Source: Thermotoga sp. KOL6 (GTDB lineage Bacteria; Thermotogota; Thermotogae; Thermotogales; Thermotogaceae). Taken from it: 64,000 bases of DNA. A model generated the notes under the pieces. That model was not told the DNA's origin and made no database searches. It was given only the letters and a program-made list of their open reading frames with translations. The stretch spans positions 248,001 to 312,000 of the forward strand of contig NZ_LNDE01000001.1 of NCBI RefSeq assembly GCF_002866025.1, in the 5' to 3' direction. The position numbers and the translations under genes are program-made. Shown one piece after another: positions 1 through 7,986 of the stretch. Within the stretch, counting starts at the first letter, position 1; each line of letters opens with the position of its first letter.

Positions 1-570
1 TATTTCACCAAAAATGATCTTCATAGGGCTCCTGGCTGTGATTCTCGCAAGGTCGACAAACTCCCTTGTCTTCAAAGAAAGCGTCTGTGCCCTTACAGCT
101 CTCGCTGTCCAAGGCCAAGCAGTGAACCCTATGATCACACTCTCTATGAAAACCCCTCTGTATGGGAGATAAGCAGCTATTATTATGAGAAGAGCGAGAG
201 TTGGTATCACCATAAGAATGTTCGTAAACATCATGAGTATCTCATCGAACCAGCCGCCTCTGTATCCTGCAACAAATCCAACGAACAAACCTATAGTTGT
301 TGCTAACGTACCACCAAGGAGCCCAACGAACAAAGAGCTTCTCAGACCGTAAACAAGCTGGGTGAATATGTCTTGACCGAACGTGTTGGTACCAAGCCAA
401 TGTTCTTTGCTTGGAGGTTGGTATCCTGGTCCTACAAAAGCAAGAGGATCCTTGTAAGGAGAGATGTAAGGCCCTATGAGGGCAAGAAGGATCAATCCTA
501 TGTATACACATATTGCAAAAATGACCTTTTTATTTTTTAAAAAGAAGTGGACAAATTCTTTTCGTGTCAT
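1..570 (-). CDS. ABC oligosaccharide/oligopeptide permease, DppC/OppC type (3' end outside window)
   Basis: This is an inner-membrane permease of the oligopeptide ABC family (OppC/DppC-like), which in Thermotoga commonly carries oligosaccharides. Only the first 190 codons are present and the frame runs open off the window edge. It begins with ATG at 570 behind a GGAGAGG site. A short cytoplasmic N-terminus is followed by a first membrane segment, then the OppC-type extracellular stretch containing 'HWLGTNTFGQDIF', typical of the N-terminal part of this family. Further hydrophobic segments follow. It starts 6 bases after the stop of the DppB-like permease, so the two are co-transcribed and should form one heterodimeric channel. 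Mannan oligosaccharides are the inferred substrate, from the mannanase gene upstream. Confidence 0.88.
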   Translation of the reverse strand, partial: MTRKEFVHFFLKNKKVIFAICVYIGLILLALIGPYISPYKDPLAFVGPGYQPPSKEHWLGTNTFGQDIFTQLVYGLRSSLFVGLLGGTLATTIGLFVGFVAGYRGGWFDEILMMFTNILMVIPTLALLIIIAAYLPYRGVFIESVIIGFTAWPWTARAVRAQTLSLKTREFVDLARITARSPMKIIFGEI

Positions 571-575
571 GACTA

Positions 576-1565
576 TCAAACCTCTCCTGAATAAGATTTT
601 CTGATTCTCGGATCTATGATCACATAGAAAATATCAACTAGAAAATTGGCAAGAAGCACCCCAAGAATAATGAAAAGGAAACATCCCTGTATCAAGAAAT
701 AGTCTTGATTTAATATCCCCTGCATAAGTAAGTAACCTATCCCAGGATAAGAAAACACTATTTCAGTTGTGAGAGCTCCTGCCACCACCGTTCCAAGCTG
801 AATAGCAAGCCCTGTCACTTGTGGAAGAATAGCATTTCTGTAAGCGTATCTCCTTATTAACCTCTGAGAAGATCCCAGAGCCTCAAGGTACCTTGAGTAG
901 TTTGCTTCTAATTCGTATATGATCATATTTCTCATTCCAATTGCCCATCCACCTAACATCACAAGGAACAAAGAACCAAATGGAAGCACCCAATGATGAA
1001 GGAAATCGAGAATAAACTGCCAAGAAAAAGAAGGTGTTATGCCAAAACTGTAAGCTCCCGCCAATGGAAAAAGAGGAATTACAACACCGAATATCCACGC
1101 AAGGAGTATACCAAACCAAAAGTACGGTGAAGCTGTTAAAGTATAGAAAATTGGCAACGCGAAATTGTCAAGTTTCTTTTTCCTAGCAACGAAGGCACCG
1201 AATCTATTTCCTATCGCAAAACTCAATAGAACTGCTGGTAAAAGTATCACTAGAGAATACGGTAAGGCTTCTGCTATCACTTTAGCAACCGGTTGGGGAT
1301 ACATATAAATACTTATTCCCAAGTCACCGTTGAAAAGTGCTTTCCAGAAATTTACGTACTGCTCCCAAAGTGGTTTATCCAACCCGAAGGCTTGTGTAAA
1401 ATAGCTTTGGAGAACCTTTACAGATTCTGGAAGACCCGCAAACCTTGATATCAGAAAATTGATAGGGTTACCTGGCATAAAACGAGGGATTGCCCAATCG
1501 ATAGTAACAGCAAAAAAGAAGGTTAATATGTAGATCAGTGTCTTCTTGACGAGATATCTTCTCAA
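576..1565 (-). CDS. ABC oligosaccharide/oligopeptide permease, DppB/OppB type
   Basis: This integral membrane permease pairs with the DppC-like protein downstream. The 329 residues match the usual OppB/DppB length of about 310-340. One membrane segment is near the N-terminus and about five more lie in the C-terminal two thirds. The cytoplasmic EAA-like loop is 'EALGSSQRLIRRYAYRNAILP', around residue 230. The start is TTG at 1565, 8 bases after an AGGAGG site; the ATG at 1573 is out of frame. A GC-rich hairpin separates it from the binding-protein gene, which suggests lower expression of the permeases than of the binding protein. Likely substrate, by context: beta-mannan oligosaccharides. Confidence 0.93.
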   Translation of the reverse strand: MRRYLVKKTLIYILTFFFAVTIDWAIPRFMPGNPINFLISRFAGLPESVKVLQSYFTQAFGLDKPLWEQYVNFWKALFNGDLGISIYMYPQPVAKVIAEALPYSLVILLPAVLLSFAIGNRFGAFVARKKKLDNFALPIFYTLTASPYFWFGILLAWIFGVVIPLFPLAGAYSFGITPSFSWQFILDFLHHWVLPFGSLFLVMLGGWAIGMRNMIIYELEANYSRYLEALGSSQRLIRRYAYRNAILPQVTGLAIQLGTVVAGALTTEIVFSYPGIGYLLMQGILNQDYFLIQGCFLFIILGVLLANFLVDIFYVIIDPRIRKSYSGEV

Positions 1566-1586
1566 GACTCATACCTCCTTCTTTTT

Positions 1587-1610
1587 AAAACCCCGCCCCT
1601 CAGGGCGGGG
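1587..1610 (-). terminator. GC-rich hairpin between binding protein and permease genes
   Basis: A perfect 8-bp stem (CCCCGCCC at 1591-1598, GGGCGGGG at 1603-1610) with a CTCA loop is followed on the minus strand by TTTTAAAA. It lies directly after the binding-protein stop codon and before the permease ribosome binding site. It probably acts as a partial terminator or a 3' mRNA stabiliser, setting a higher level of binding protein than permease. Confidence 0.75.
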
Positions 1611-1620
1611 AAACATTAAA

Positions 1621-3294
1621 TCATTTTGCTTCAATTCCAAACAGTGTCTTGATACCGGTGAGTTGCCACCAACCGTTCCATCCTATGGGTACTGCGTATG
1701 GATTCTTTTCCGTTGGCCAGTTCGTCCAGACAGCGTTGGAAGCTTGGAACCAGGCTCCGTTGTACCAAAGTGGTATGAACGGCAGATCTTTGAGTAGGAT
1801 CTCCGACAGTTTGGCTACCACTTCTTTAATTTTATCATCTTCTTTGCTTCTGTTGAGTTCATCGAGAAGTGTTTCAACCTCTGGATTAGAGTATCTTCCA
1901 AAGTTTCCAGCGTAGGAGTATTCGGACTCTACTGCATCTGGATAGAACACACCATTGAAGTAAGACCATATGGTAGCAGCGACTCCCGTTGTAAAGTTGT
2001 TAAGAATGAGGTCGAATTTTCCACCGTAGAGATCGTCTGCGTATTTAGAGTAGTCTGGATATTTAGGTTCTACGTTGATACCAACTTTAACGAGATCTTC
2101 AGCTATTGACTGAATGGACACCATCCAATCTGTCCAGCCGTAAGGACATTCTATAGTGAGCTTGAACGGCTTTCCGTTCGGATCTTCTCTGAAACCATCG
2201 CCGTTCGCATCTTTGAATCCAAGTTTATCAAGGATCTCTTTTGCTTTCTCTGGATTGTATGTGAAACCGTATTTTTCGATGACCTCTTTCGGGTAATACT
2301 TCATGTAGCCAGGAAGCGGCAATATACCGGCAGGATTCGCTGCTGTAACCATGTTTTCATATGCCCTATTCACTATTTTCGCCGGATCAATTGCAAAGGC
2401 CATTGCTCTTCTGAACTCTGGTATGCTGAGAGGATACTTGTTAACATTGACAAAGACACCTGCTGTGTTGGCAGGAAGCATGTAAGGAGGTTCATCGTAC
2501 CAAGTAACAATTCCGTACGCTTTTTTCAAAACGGGGACTCCAGGAAGGAAGAAGTTACTCCAGTCGAGTTCACCTTTCATCAACATTCCCACAGCGACGT
2601 TGTTACTGAGAACTCTCAACTCAACAACTCTTTCAGGTTTAGGATCATATCCGAGTTCTCTTATACCCCACCAGTTCTCATTCTTCTTGAAAACACATCT
2701 GTCTTGTGTCCAACTTTCAACGTAGTAAGGTCCGGAACCAACAGGATATTCATTAGCACTCTGGAGAACTTCTTCTTCCGTTTTTTTCTCCCAAATGTGC
2801 TTCGGCACAATAGGAGTGTTGATAAGCATTTGTTTCCATTCCTGATATCTGGGATCGGAAAAGACGAACTTCAAAGTGAAATTGTCAATTTTTTCGATCC
2901 TGTCGAGCCAATTCCAAACAGGGCTGTAGCTGATTCCCGTGTACTTTTTGGCAATTTCAAAAGTGAATTTTACATCTTCCACCGTAAGAGGCATACCGTC
3001 CTGCCACCTGAGTCCTTTCCTGAGTTTGAGTACGTATTCGTTGTCACTGACCCATTCTCCACTCTCCGCCAGCCATGGTTCGAATTTGTCGTTCAATGGA
3101 TCGTACAGGAACAAGGGTTCATAAACCAAACCTACCGTTCCAGCCACTGCGTTCCAAGGTGTAAATGGATTCCAGTTGGACGGAGGTGACCACAACGCAC
3201 CGCCCCAATAAAGTGTTTTGTTTCTTTCGAATGCTTGTCCAAATACTGCAACCAAAGCTGAAACAAGAAGAAGTAATACTAAAAACTTTTTCAC
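1621..3294 (-). CDS. Oligosaccharide-binding lipoprotein-like periplasmic protein, SBP_bac_5 family
   Basis: This extracytoplasmic binding protein of the family-5 (oligopeptide/cellobiose) type delivers substrate to the adjacent DppBC-like permeases. The longest frame opens at GTG 3303, but that codon lies inside the ribosome binding site. GTG 3294, 8 bases after GGGGG, gives a proper signal peptide (MKKFLVLLLLVSALVAVFGQ) and 557 residues. Family features include an early 'NPFTPWNA' segment, 'WQDGMPLTVEDVKFTFE' near residue 105 (the SBP_bac_5 signature region) and 'FAIDPAKIVNRAY'. The mature protein is Trp/Tyr-rich. T. maritima proteins in the same position (TM1223, TM1226) are reported to bind mannobiose-type sugars; transfer of that specificity here is an inference. 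It is the first gene of the transporter unit. Confidence 0.93.
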   Translation of the reverse strand: MKKFLVLLLLVSALVAVFGQAFERNKTLYWGGALWSPPSNWNPFTPWNAVAGTVGLVYEPLFLYDPLNDKFEPWLAESGEWVSDNEYVLKLRKGLRWQDGMPLTVEDVKFTFEIAKKYTGISYSPVWNWLDRIEKIDNFTLKFVFSDPRYQEWKQMLINTPIVPKHIWEKKTEEEVLQSANEYPVGSGPYYVESWTQDRCVFKKNENWWGIRELGYDPKPERVVELRVLSNNVAVGMLMKGELDWSNFFLPGVPVLKKAYGIVTWYDEPPYMLPANTAGVFVNVNKYPLSIPEFRRAMAFAIDPAKIVNRAYENMVTAANPAGILPLPGYMKYYPKEVIEKYGFTYNPEKAKEILDKLGFKDANGDGFREDPNGKPFKLTIECPYGWTDWMVSIQSIAEDLVKVGINVEPKYPDYSKYADDLYGGKFDLILNNFTTGVAATIWSYFNGVFYPDAVESEYSYAGNFGRYSNPEVETLLDELNRSKEDDKIKEVVAKLSEILLKDLPFIPLWYNGAWFQASNAVWTNWPTEKNPYAVPIGWNGWWQLTGIKTLFGIEAK

Positions 3295-3364
3295 GGAGAA
3301 CACCCCCTTAAAAAAGTTGATGCGATCTTACTCAAATGTAAAACTACTATGAAAATGTTTACAT

Positions 3365-3376
3365 ACCAAATTTGGT
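3365..3376. promoter_or_regulatory. Palindrome upstream of binding-protein gene, candidate operator
   Basis: A perfect 12-base palindrome ACCAAATTTGGT sits about 70 bases upstream of the binding-protein start. On the minus strand a possible promoter (TTCATA, 17-base spacer, TAAGAT) lies between it and the gene. I did not find the same 12-mer upstream of the mannanase. Binding by a local sugar regulator is only an inference. Confidence 0.35.
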
Positions 3377-3425
3377 TACCTACAATTATCCAGATTTATT
3401 TCCGAATATTTTCGAAAAAGTTTTC

Positions 3426-3680
3426 TTAACTCGTTGCTGCTTTTTCTAGACGATTTTCTAATACGTAAACTGCCACACCAAACGCAATTACCGGTTCGCG
3501 AACATTTGAGAAACTTATATCAATTTCGGAGGCTTGAGTAGAGAACAATACAGACATAGAAGTTAGAAAATGGCATGCTAAACGGAATGACTTGCTTGTG
3601 TAGATCCTTACAGAGAAGGGAACAAGCGCTGGTAAAAATTTAACTCTTGGCAATTTGCTATGTTTTTTTATTAGATCCAT
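3426..3680 (-). pseudogene. Possible remnant of a ROK/XylR-family regulator C-terminus
   Basis: The 635-base stretch 3304-3938 between the binding protein and the mannanase has no intact gene. The only sizeable frame encodes 84 residues, whose end (FSNVREPVIAFGVAVYVLEN) resembles the C-terminal helix of ROK-family sugar regulators. Just upstream in another frame (about 3750-3840, minus) a short Cys-rich stretch (ECQSFQLGCYNKGANC) faintly recalls the ROK zinc motif. The frame has no good ribosome binding site and is broken by stops on both sides. As I recall, T. maritima carries a XylR-type regulator gene next to TM1223, so decay of that gene after a deletion is plausible. It may also be a chance frame. 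Confidence 0.35.
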
Positions 3681-3938
3681 GATTTCAACTATCCGGAGGC
3701 GAGAACAACACAGGTATCAACTGCCCCGCAACACATAATCCTTCCAGATCTACTCCTCTTCTGTTTCTATTGTTTCTATTTCACAGTTTGCACCTTTGTT
3801 GTAACAGCCGAGTTGAAAACTTTGGCACTCTTTGTGAGGATTCTCTTCTAAAATCGGATTTTCTTTACGATTTCATATCGAACTTGTATGACTTCCACAG
3901 AGGAATAGGAAGGCTCTCAACAAAAAACTTTCATTCCT

Positions 3939-5945
3939 TTACCTCCCCTTTTTGTAAAGACGGATGTTATCGATGTAAATGGGCCCTTCGTATTTCAAAT
4001 GATCTCCTACAACACCTATGTGGAGTTCTTTTACGCCGGAAACCCTGTTGAATTCGATTTTTACATGGAACTTTCTGAATCTCTGTCCGTTGAACAAAAC
4101 AATCTTTCCTCCTTTGTAATTCATGATGTTTTTATCGAGTCCTATTTTCACCCAACCCGGATTCAGAACGGCATATGGTCTCAGCCTCCCGGAGAGATCT
4201 TCCAGATCTGGAATATAAATATCGTACTCAAGAATTTCACATTCAAAGAGATCTTCGAAGTTTCTAGCCACTCTCACTTCTTCCCAATCGTTCTTACCAG
4301 ACAACTTTACGTTTACTCTCAACGATCCTTCTCCAATCACGTTGCTCCACTCGATATCAGGCTTTTCAAATTCTGCCTGCCAAGTTCCACTATTCCACCA
4401 TTTCTTTATTTCATCAGGATTAGAAAAATCCACTTTTTCTAAGAGAACGTACCGTGCTTTGTTTACAATTTTTACGCCAACGGTATCAGCCGCAACATCT
4501 CCACCAAAGCTAGCTTTGAGAAACAATTCGTACTCACCGTCGAGAAGTTGAGTTGTATCGAAAGTGATCCCATATATTCCGTATCCTAAAGCTTTCATTT
4601 GATCATCTGTGAAAACTCGTTCTCCTATCTTTACAACAAAGCTTTTAAGTGAACCATTGTAATCGAAAATTGCCACTCGCACTTTCACCTTTCCCTTGAG
4701 TTCTGCTTCATTTTTTGGTATAACGAATAAAGCAGTATTTTCTCTTACGCTTTCACCGTCGCTGAACAACCTCGTGTAATTCCTGAAAAGTGCAGCTTCT
4801 TCAGAATCATCGTTCACGATTCTAAAACCATCATAATCTGGATAATACCCTCTTTCGTCCTTATCTCTCCCTTCTCCAACACCAGCCAAAAACCAAAACA
4901 TCGCACCATCTCCTCCAAGGTCGTATATGACATCATTCCATAATTTGTAAACAGCCACTCTATCAACAGGTGCAGATTTTGGAATCCCGTATTCCTCCAG
5001 AACAACTGGTTTCCCTAATTTTTTCGCTATCTTTATGTGATCCTCTATCCACTTTGCTCCCCACTGGGCGTAGTTTTCAGGTTTCACACCCCAATGCGAC
5101 GGATAAAGGTGGAAAGTTCCAAAGTCTATGGTTTCGATCTCAAGGAGTTTCTTCCAGTCGACACCTGACCAGCCACTGTAAGTCCATCCCGCTTCTCCAT
5201 CGTAAGGTTCGAACCCTTCATAGTTGTTGAAGAAGCCTTCATCCCCTATTGCTACAAGATGGTTCGGATCCAAATTTTTTATATAAGCGCTCATTTCCTT
5301 AACCCATTCTACAAGCGTTTCTCCGGACTTATCAGTTTCGCATCTCGGTTCGTTCGCCAGTTCCCATGCCATGATTGTTGGTTCATCCTTATAAGGAATC
5401 CCAGTGTAGATGTTCACCCTGTTTACGATGTACGAAACGTACCTTTTGTATTCTTCTTTTATATTTTTATCTCTATAGAAATCATCATGATGCCTTCCAT
5501 TTAACCATTTAACATATTGATTCATCCCTCCAAAATCATCCCAATTGTTTACAAGTACAACAATAAGCTTTATTCCCAGCTCTTTTGCTCTCTTAATAGT
5601 GTAATCCAAGCGTTCGAAACCGTCTTGAACTCCAGATATATTCTCTGGGATCCCAAAAACACCAGGGGCGGGGTGCATATAGGTATTCTTCTCACGACAA
5701 TAGTTTTCTCCATCGAGGAATCCCCAAATTCTAAGAACTTTTATTCCCATATCTTTTGCACTCTCAAGGACGTTGTCTATCATGTTGCTACTCTTGTAAT
5801 GCATGTAGTAATTATTGCTTCCGATGAAGCGAAAATCTTGACCATTTAAAAAGAAGCGTCCATTTTTCACTCTCACAAATTCATCGTTTGAAAACAGGGT
5901 AAACGAGATCGTCATGGCCAATAAAATGAACATAATTCTACTCAT
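3939..5945 (-). CDS. man5: Secreted endo-1,4-beta-mannanase, GH5 with C-terminal CBM27-like domain
   Basis: This enzyme hydrolyses internal beta-1,4-mannosidic bonds of mannan, glucomannan and galactomannan outside the cell. I use the ATG at 5945 (7 bases after AGGAGG) rather than the ATG at 5951 that abuts the ribosome site; this gives 668 residues, essentially the length of T. maritima Man5 (TM1227). A signal peptide (MSRIMFILLAMTISFTLFS) is followed by the GH5 barrel. The acid/base is in 'WELANEP' (about E199) and the nucleophile in 'VVLEEYG' (about E318). After about residue 390 come a beta-rich linker domain and a C-terminal domain of about 170 residues, corresponding to the mannan-binding CBM27 of the maritima enzyme. 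The sugars produced would feed the transporter at 1-3294. Confidence 0.96.
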   Translation of the reverse strand: MSRIMFILLAMTISFTLFSNDEFVRVKNGRFFLNGQDFRFIGSNNYYMHYKSSNMIDNVLESAKDMGIKVLRIWGFLDGENYCREKNTYMHPAPGVFGIPENISGVQDGFERLDYTIKRAKELGIKLIVVLVNNWDDFGGMNQYVKWLNGRHHDDFYRDKNIKEEYKRYVSYIVNRVNIYTGIPYKDEPTIMAWELANEPRCETDKSGETLVEWVKEMSAYIKNLDPNHLVAIGDEGFFNNYEGFEPYDGEAGWTYSGWSGVDWKKLLEIETIDFGTFHLYPSHWGVKPENYAQWGAKWIEDHIKIAKKLGKPVVLEEYGIPKSAPVDRVAVYKLWNDVIYDLGGDGAMFWFLAGVGEGRDKDERGYYPDYDGFRIVNDDSEEAALFRNYTRLFSDGESVRENTALFVIPKNEAELKGKVKVRVAIFDYNGSLKSFVVKIGERVFTDDQMKALGYGIYGITFDTTQLLDGEYELFLKASFGGDVAADTVGVKIVNKARYVLLEKVDFSNPDEIKKWWNSGTWQAEFEKPDIEWSNVIGEGSLRVNVKLSGKNDWEEVRVARNFEDLFECEILEYDIYIPDLEDLSGRLRPYAVLNPGWVKIGLDKNIMNYKGGKIVLFNGQRFRKFHVKIEFNRVSGVKELHIGVVGDHLKYEGPIYIDNIRLYKKGR

Positions 5946-6059
5946 AAGCATTCCTCCTACTAAGAATCATACTATCCTCCTATGATTAGAGCGAATTTTA
6001 TCGTCTTCTAGAATCAAAAGCGGCTATGGAGGAGTATTTTCGAATTAGTACACAAAGTC

Positions 6060-6860
6060 TTAAAATTTCTTCGGTTTGAAAACACCTTCCAAGTTTTCGA
6101 AGTGCTTTTTCCTGTCTTGATAGATCTTTTGAAAGGTCTCTTTGAACAACACATCCACAACCGCAATTTCACCTATGTTTTCTCTTAGGAATTCGTAGGT
6201 TTCGTACTTAACGGGTGGACTTTGGAGCACAAGGTGGGCAACTTTGGCAAGTTCGGAGGCGGGATTAGTTGTGATGGCGATTGTTCTTGCTCCCATGTCT
6301 TTCGCAACTTGAGTGGATTTCACAGTATCTCGAATGTTTCCAGTGTGGCTGATAGAAATTACCACATCCTTGTTGCTCAAATTTACCGCTTCTATTACTT
6401 GCACATGTGGATCGTTAGAGAAGAATGTGGAGAATCCCAAAAGAGCGAATTTCAAACTGGCGTACTCCGATACTACCCCAGAAAGTCCTACCCCGAAGAA
6501 AAGTACCCGCCGAGCGGCAATAATCCAATTTACTGCTTTTTCCACGTTCTTAATATCTAGAGTCTCTTTCAAACGTTTCAAAATTTCGATTTCCTCATCT
6601 ATGAAATCATGTTTTTCGAGGGATTCTTCGATTCCGCTCAGTTCTCTAGCAAGAGAAATTTTGAAGGTTTGATAACCTTCGAAATCCAACTTCTTTATCA
6701 CCCTGTGCACCGTTGTTTCACTCACACCTACTATCTTTGCAAACTCCGTGATCGAATAATGAATGACATCATCTGGTTTATCGAGGATGTAATCTGCTAC
6801 TTTTCGCTCGGCGGGGCTAAACTGAGTGTAGATGTTCAATATCCTATCTTTTATTTTCAA
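6060..6860 (-). CDS. RpiR-family transcriptional regulator (HTH plus SIS sugar-phosphate domain)
   Basis: This DNA-binding regulator presumably responds to a phosphosugar and controls the operon of which it is the last gene. Residues 1-75 form the RpiR helix-turn-helix ('FSPAERKVADYIL', 'ITEFAKIVGVSETTVHRVIKKL'). Residues about 105-235 form an SIS domain ('VLFFGVGLSG', 'DVVISISHTGNIRDTV', 'GARTIAITTN'). The start is TTG at 6860, 8 bases after a GGAGG site inside the preceding glycosyltransferase gene, giving 266 residues; the longer frame to 6941 would add 27 out-of-character residues. It overlaps the upstream gene by 17 bases, so translation is probably coupled. Autoregulation of the operon is an inference. 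Confidence 0.9.
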   Translation of the reverse strand: MKIKDRILNIYTQFSPAERKVADYILDKPDDVIHYSITEFAKIVGVSETTVHRVIKKLDFEGYQTFKISLARELSGIEESLEKHDFIDEEIEILKRLKETLDIKNVEKAVNWIIAARRVLFFGVGLSGVVSEYASLKFALLGFSTFFSNDPHVQVIEAVNLSNKDVVISISHTGNIRDTVKSTQVAKDMGARTIAITTNPASELAKVAHLVLQSPPVKYETYEFLRENIGEIAVVDVLFKETFQKIYQDRKKHFENLEGVFKPKKF

Positions 6861-7986
6861 ATCCCCATTCCTCCTTAAGGAACTTTTTCTTTTCCAAGAA
6901 TACATCGAGCTGTCCATAGACACGTTTTTCGGCTTCTTCATCGGATAGAGATTTTACCTCTTCGGCAAAAGAAGCAGTTCGCGCAAAGTAAAAAGGTAAG
7001 AGCTCCTCGATTACTCGTTTATCCCTTGTTTCTCTGTAACGAATTGCACTTTTGAACAACACATCAGTCCATGAAGGGAGACTCAATGTTCCTGTTTTCC
7101 TCACCTCGGAAACAATTTCTTCGTCTACGTAATCCAAATTTACAACACTTTCTCTTGCAAGTTTCTTCAAATTTTCGATGTTGATTTCCATCGGCGGCAC
7201 CTCTTCTTCCGGTGTCTCCCCATAAATGGTAACATCTTCTATCTTCCACACATCCTTCCATTTGTTCTCATAAATGATCATGAGTTCAAAAAGAGTCCCC
7301 ACCACTTGAAGAAACATACCTTTCAAATGCTTCCCCGGATCTTTGACATCATGAATTTTCGCACCAAGAGCTGCTTGAATCACTTTGCCGGACTCGTTTA
7401 TAGCGGTTGTTGTCATCCATATGTCGATACCGAATCTTGCTACATCTGTTTCCCATATCTCTTTTGGCTTACTCAAATATATCTCCAACAAATTCCTTCC
7501 AACACCGAAATCGCCGCCGATTGGTTGCCTCACCTTCTTCCCATAGAGAACGGCTGTCATAGGGAAACAAACATTATTCGTGATCGTTCCATCAAATCTG
7601 TGCCTTAGGTAAAAAGGTGTCACGTAGTCTGCTTCTTTTCTCAAGATAGGTCCTGCGAGTCTCTCAACCCACCAAGGTTTTACACTTCTGAGATCAGAAT
7701 CCAAGAAAACAACTGCTTCCGCATTGTGTCTTAATGCAAACTCCATGATAGCTTTCATGGCACTGCCCTTCCCTGATATTCCTTCGTATATAAAACTTTC
7801 TTTTGGAACACCGAAAGTATCTGTTTCCATAAACCTTTCTCGCGTACCGTCGGATGATCCTCCATCAGAGTTAACAATCATGCCGTTGCCATCGAAGAAA
7901 TCCACAATACCCTTGGCAGCTGTTTTTGCAACGTGAGAAATGGTTTCTACGTTGTTATAACTCGGTATTCCCACAACGATCTTCAT
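6844..7986 (-). CDS. GT-A fold glycosyltransferase, GT78/GT81-like (possible glucosyl- or mannosyl-glycerate synthase)
   Basis: A cytosolic nucleotide-sugar glycosyltransferase of 380 residues. The N-terminus has the GT-A pattern ('VVGIPSYNN', 'NSDGGSSDGT' near 39-48) and a DXD metal motif 'FLDSD' at D96-D98. 'QPIGGDFGVGRN' and the 'KIHDVKDPGKHL' stretch resemble retaining transferases that make glucosyl-3-phosphoglycerate or mannosylglycerate (GT81, GT78). That likeness is from memory of motifs, so donor and acceptor are unproven. ATGA overlaps with the genes on both sides place it in one operon with a GT4-like transferase and a GH38 enzyme. A dolichol-phosphate-type GT2 is a less likely alternative, as there are no membrane segments. 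Confidence 0.85.
   Translation of the reverse strand: MKIVVGIPSYNNVETISHVAKTAAKGIVDFFDGNGMIVNSDGGSSDGTRERFMETDTFGVPKESFIYEGISGKGSAMKAIMEFALRHNAEAVVFLDSDLRSVKPWWVERLAGPILRKEADYVTPFYLRHRFDGTITNNVCFPMTAVLYGKKVRQPIGGDFGVGRNLLEIYLSKPKEIWETDVARFGIDIWMTTTAINESGKVIQAALGAKIHDVKDPGKHLKGMFLQVVGTLFELMIIYENKWKDVWKIEDVTIYGETPEEEVPPMEINIENLKKLARESVVNLDYVDEEIVSEVRKTGTLSLPSWTDVLFKSAIRYRETRDKRVIEELLPFYFARTASFAEEVKSLSDEEAEKRVYGQLDVFLEKKKFLKEEWGFENKR

Noticed and set aside
2704-3189. 161-codon plus-strand frame opposite the binding-protein gene
   Set aside because: It is a shadow frame: no ribosome site, unlike any protein, and the opposite strand holds a clear binding protein.
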